This document shows positions 62,796-64,000 of a stretch of DNA of 64,000 nucleotides, piece after piece. The notes under the pieces are model-generated. The model was not told the DNA's origin. It was given only the letters and a program-made list of their open reading frames with translations, and ran no database searches. Position 1 is the first letter of the stretch. The number at the start of each line of letters is the position of its first letter. Origin of the DNA: Vibrio echinoideorum (GTDB lineage Bacteria; Pseudomonadota; Gammaproteobacteria; Enterobacterales; Vibrionaceae); the NCBI RefSeq assembly GCF_024347455.1, contig NZ_AP025484.1:682001-746000 (forward strand). The letters are read 5' to 3'. A program made the translations under genes and the position numbers.

Positions 62796-64000
62796 TTAAC
62801 TCAAACTGTTTAAGTATTTGTCTGTTAAGCCAAAATATTTCAAATTCCCGTCTGATTCTAAGACTAAACTCATGTTTGATGTGGCGATCAAACCAGGATC
62901 ATTGGTGGAAAAAATCACCGTTTTATTCAGAAGTTTATCGGTGAACAAACGATTAAAATACTGTGCATTTTCATTTTCATTTTCATTTTCAGAGCCGTTG
63001 AAGGGTTCATCAATGATGATCAGAGATTGCTCACAGTTACCTAGGCCAAGCGCTAAGCGCAGTTTTTGCTGAATTCCGTTGGGAAGACTTTTACATTTAT
63101 CCACGCTTAATTGTGTTGCTAAGCCTTCTGGTAGCCATTCATCTAACTCGAAGAAGCTCACCATCTCTTGCATCTTATCTGTTGGAATGAGCCCATTGTG
63201 TAGAATGAAGTTGGTTTCTAAAGAGCCCTCAAAAATGTGTAGATTAAAAGGGATGTAGTTAATCGATGTACGATATCGATAACTGTTAAATTGCTTAATG
63301 TTGTAACCATCGACGGACACTGCGCCTTGATAGCGATCTTCCAACCCTGCAATGATAGAAATTAGCGTTGTTTTTCCGCAACCTGTCGGGCCACAGATGA
63401 CCACTTTTGCACTGGGTGGGATTTTGAAACCAAGGTTGGTTAAGCCTGTTGCGGCCCCGGTGTAACGGTGGCTTACACCACTGCCCACAATACTGCCTTG
63501 GAACAGGCGAATAGGCGGACTTTTCTCTAGCGTTAGCTTATCGTCATTCATCGACATCAAATTGTTTATTTGTGCGGATGAAGCCTTGATGGACTGAAAT
63601 TTAGAAATTGAGTTATAGATGCCCATGATTGGTCCTAATGCTTTCCAAACCAGAATAACAGTCGCGAGCATGGCACCAGCATCTGAAGTGCCTTCCATTA
63701 CTCCAATCACTGCAGTCACGATACTGGCAGTACCAATCACTTGAATCAAACTACCACCCGCAGCCTGAATTTTACTGTTTGTCACAGCTACGTTCTCGGC
63801 ATCACTGGTACTTTGCATATGCGAAGCGCTAAAGCGAGATTGAACCACACGTAGTAGAGGCAAGCCTTGAATGGTCTTGATGCCACGAAGAATTTCATTC
63901 CACTGGTAAGACACCATCGCGTTAGCTCGAGAGCTTTTAGATGTGGCTTGTGAGTAGATATAGCGTGAGTAAACACAAAACACCAACATCAAGATTAAGC
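62796..64000 (-). CDS. ABC exporter, membrane/ATPase protein of type I secretion type (5' end outside window)
   Basis: The frame stays open to the right edge, so only the C-terminal part (about 400 residues) is visible: the last membrane segments, then the ATPase domain with Walker A GPTGCGKTT, Walker B LIIIDEP and a late switch His position replaced (STND). The signature motif reads LPNGIQQ instead of LSGGQ, so hydrolysis may be altered or it may pair with another half. Just after Walker B an in-frame hexamer repeat encodes (Glu-Asn)n. It resembles the HlyB/LapB type of exporters for proteins or peptides. Confidence 0.75.
   Translation of the reverse strand, partial: LILMLVFCVYSRYIYSQATSKSSRANAMVSYQWNEILRGIKTIQGLPLLRVVQSRFSASHMQSTSDAENVAVTNSKIQAAGGSLIQVIGTASIVTAVIGVMEGTSDAGAMLATVILVWKALGPIMGIYNSISKFQSIKASSAQINNLMSMNDDKLTLEKSPPIRLFQGSIVGSGVSHRYTGAATGLTNLGFKIPPSAKVVICGPTGCGKTTLISIIAGLEDRYQGAVSVDGYNIKQFNSYRYRTSINYIPFNLHIFEGSLETNFILHNGLIPTDKMQEMVSFFELDEWLPEGLATQLSVDKCKSLPNGIQQKLRLALGLGNCEQSLIIIDEPFNGSENENENENAQYFNRLFTDKLLNKTVIFSTNDPGLIATSNMSLVLESDGNLKYFGLTDKYLNSLS
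62966..62991 (-). repeat. Hexanucleotide repeat inside the ABC exporter gene
   Basis: CATTTT occurs four times without mismatch, plus two bases. On the minus strand this encodes alternating Glu-Asn directly after the Walker B/D-loop segment. Copy changes stay in frame and add or remove Glu-Asn. Confidence 0.95.

Overview
The window looks like a piece of a Vibrio genome, most likely the Splendidus clade and possibly the smaller chromosome. The replicon cannot be decided from the sequence. Pointers are an add-type adenine riboswitch in front of an adenosine/adenine deaminase gene, a LuxP paralogue, an NspS/MbaA-like pair, DUF2860 and DUF2057 proteins, and an AT-leaning base composition. No tRNA, rRNA, transposase, phage gene or CRISPR array was found.

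Layout. Positions 1-4213 hold the end of an uncharacterised operon (DUF3726-like), an S33-type peptidase and two tiny conserved-looking genes. Positions 4421-9073 (minus strand) encode a cbb3-type oxidase with a cytochrome c, CcoN, CcoO and a CcoP fused to a three-haem alcohol-dehydrogenase-type cytochrome (five haems in total). Positions 9561-14939 carry two signalling loci: a SUOX-like periplasmic protein with a degenerate GGDEF membrane protein, and an NspS-like polyamine-binding protein with an MbaA-like GGDEF/EAL protein. Positions 15300-25408 are mostly single genes: LysE exporter, PhzF, YgjV, cupin, acetyltransferases, small membrane proteins, fasciclin, DUF2860, riboswitch plus adenine deaminase, a Crp/Fnr regulator and DUF2057. 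Positions 25510-29510 hold a dihaem peroxidase, a hybrid kinase and an orphan membrane sensor module.

Positions 29917-42786 and 49852-55142 look like two blocks of one functional system. The first has two divergent Cys-type sulfatases, an octahaem cytochrome with HEAT/TPR repeats and a six-gene MoxR/Bat operon. The second has a PafA-like phosphatase, an FGE-fold lipoprotein without catalytic cysteines, an anaerobic sulfatase maturase, and a haem-free paralogue of the HEAT/TPR half of the octahaem protein. Between them (42951-49722) lie a LysR regulator, YegS, a GGDEF/EAL protein overlapping a sugar-type periplasmic binding protein, and a divergent LuxP paralogue. Positions 55371-62109 carry a gamma-glutamyltransferase and a kinase/PstS-like/porin operon. 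The right edge has the end of an ABC exporter followed by two very small genes.

Two themes run through the window. First, a periplasmic or redox protein gene sits next to a membrane signalling gene at five places, three of them with c-di-GMP-type domains. Second, short tandem repeats of 16-24 bp recur directly 3' of stop codons, in one case reading through three frames at the end of a kinase gene.
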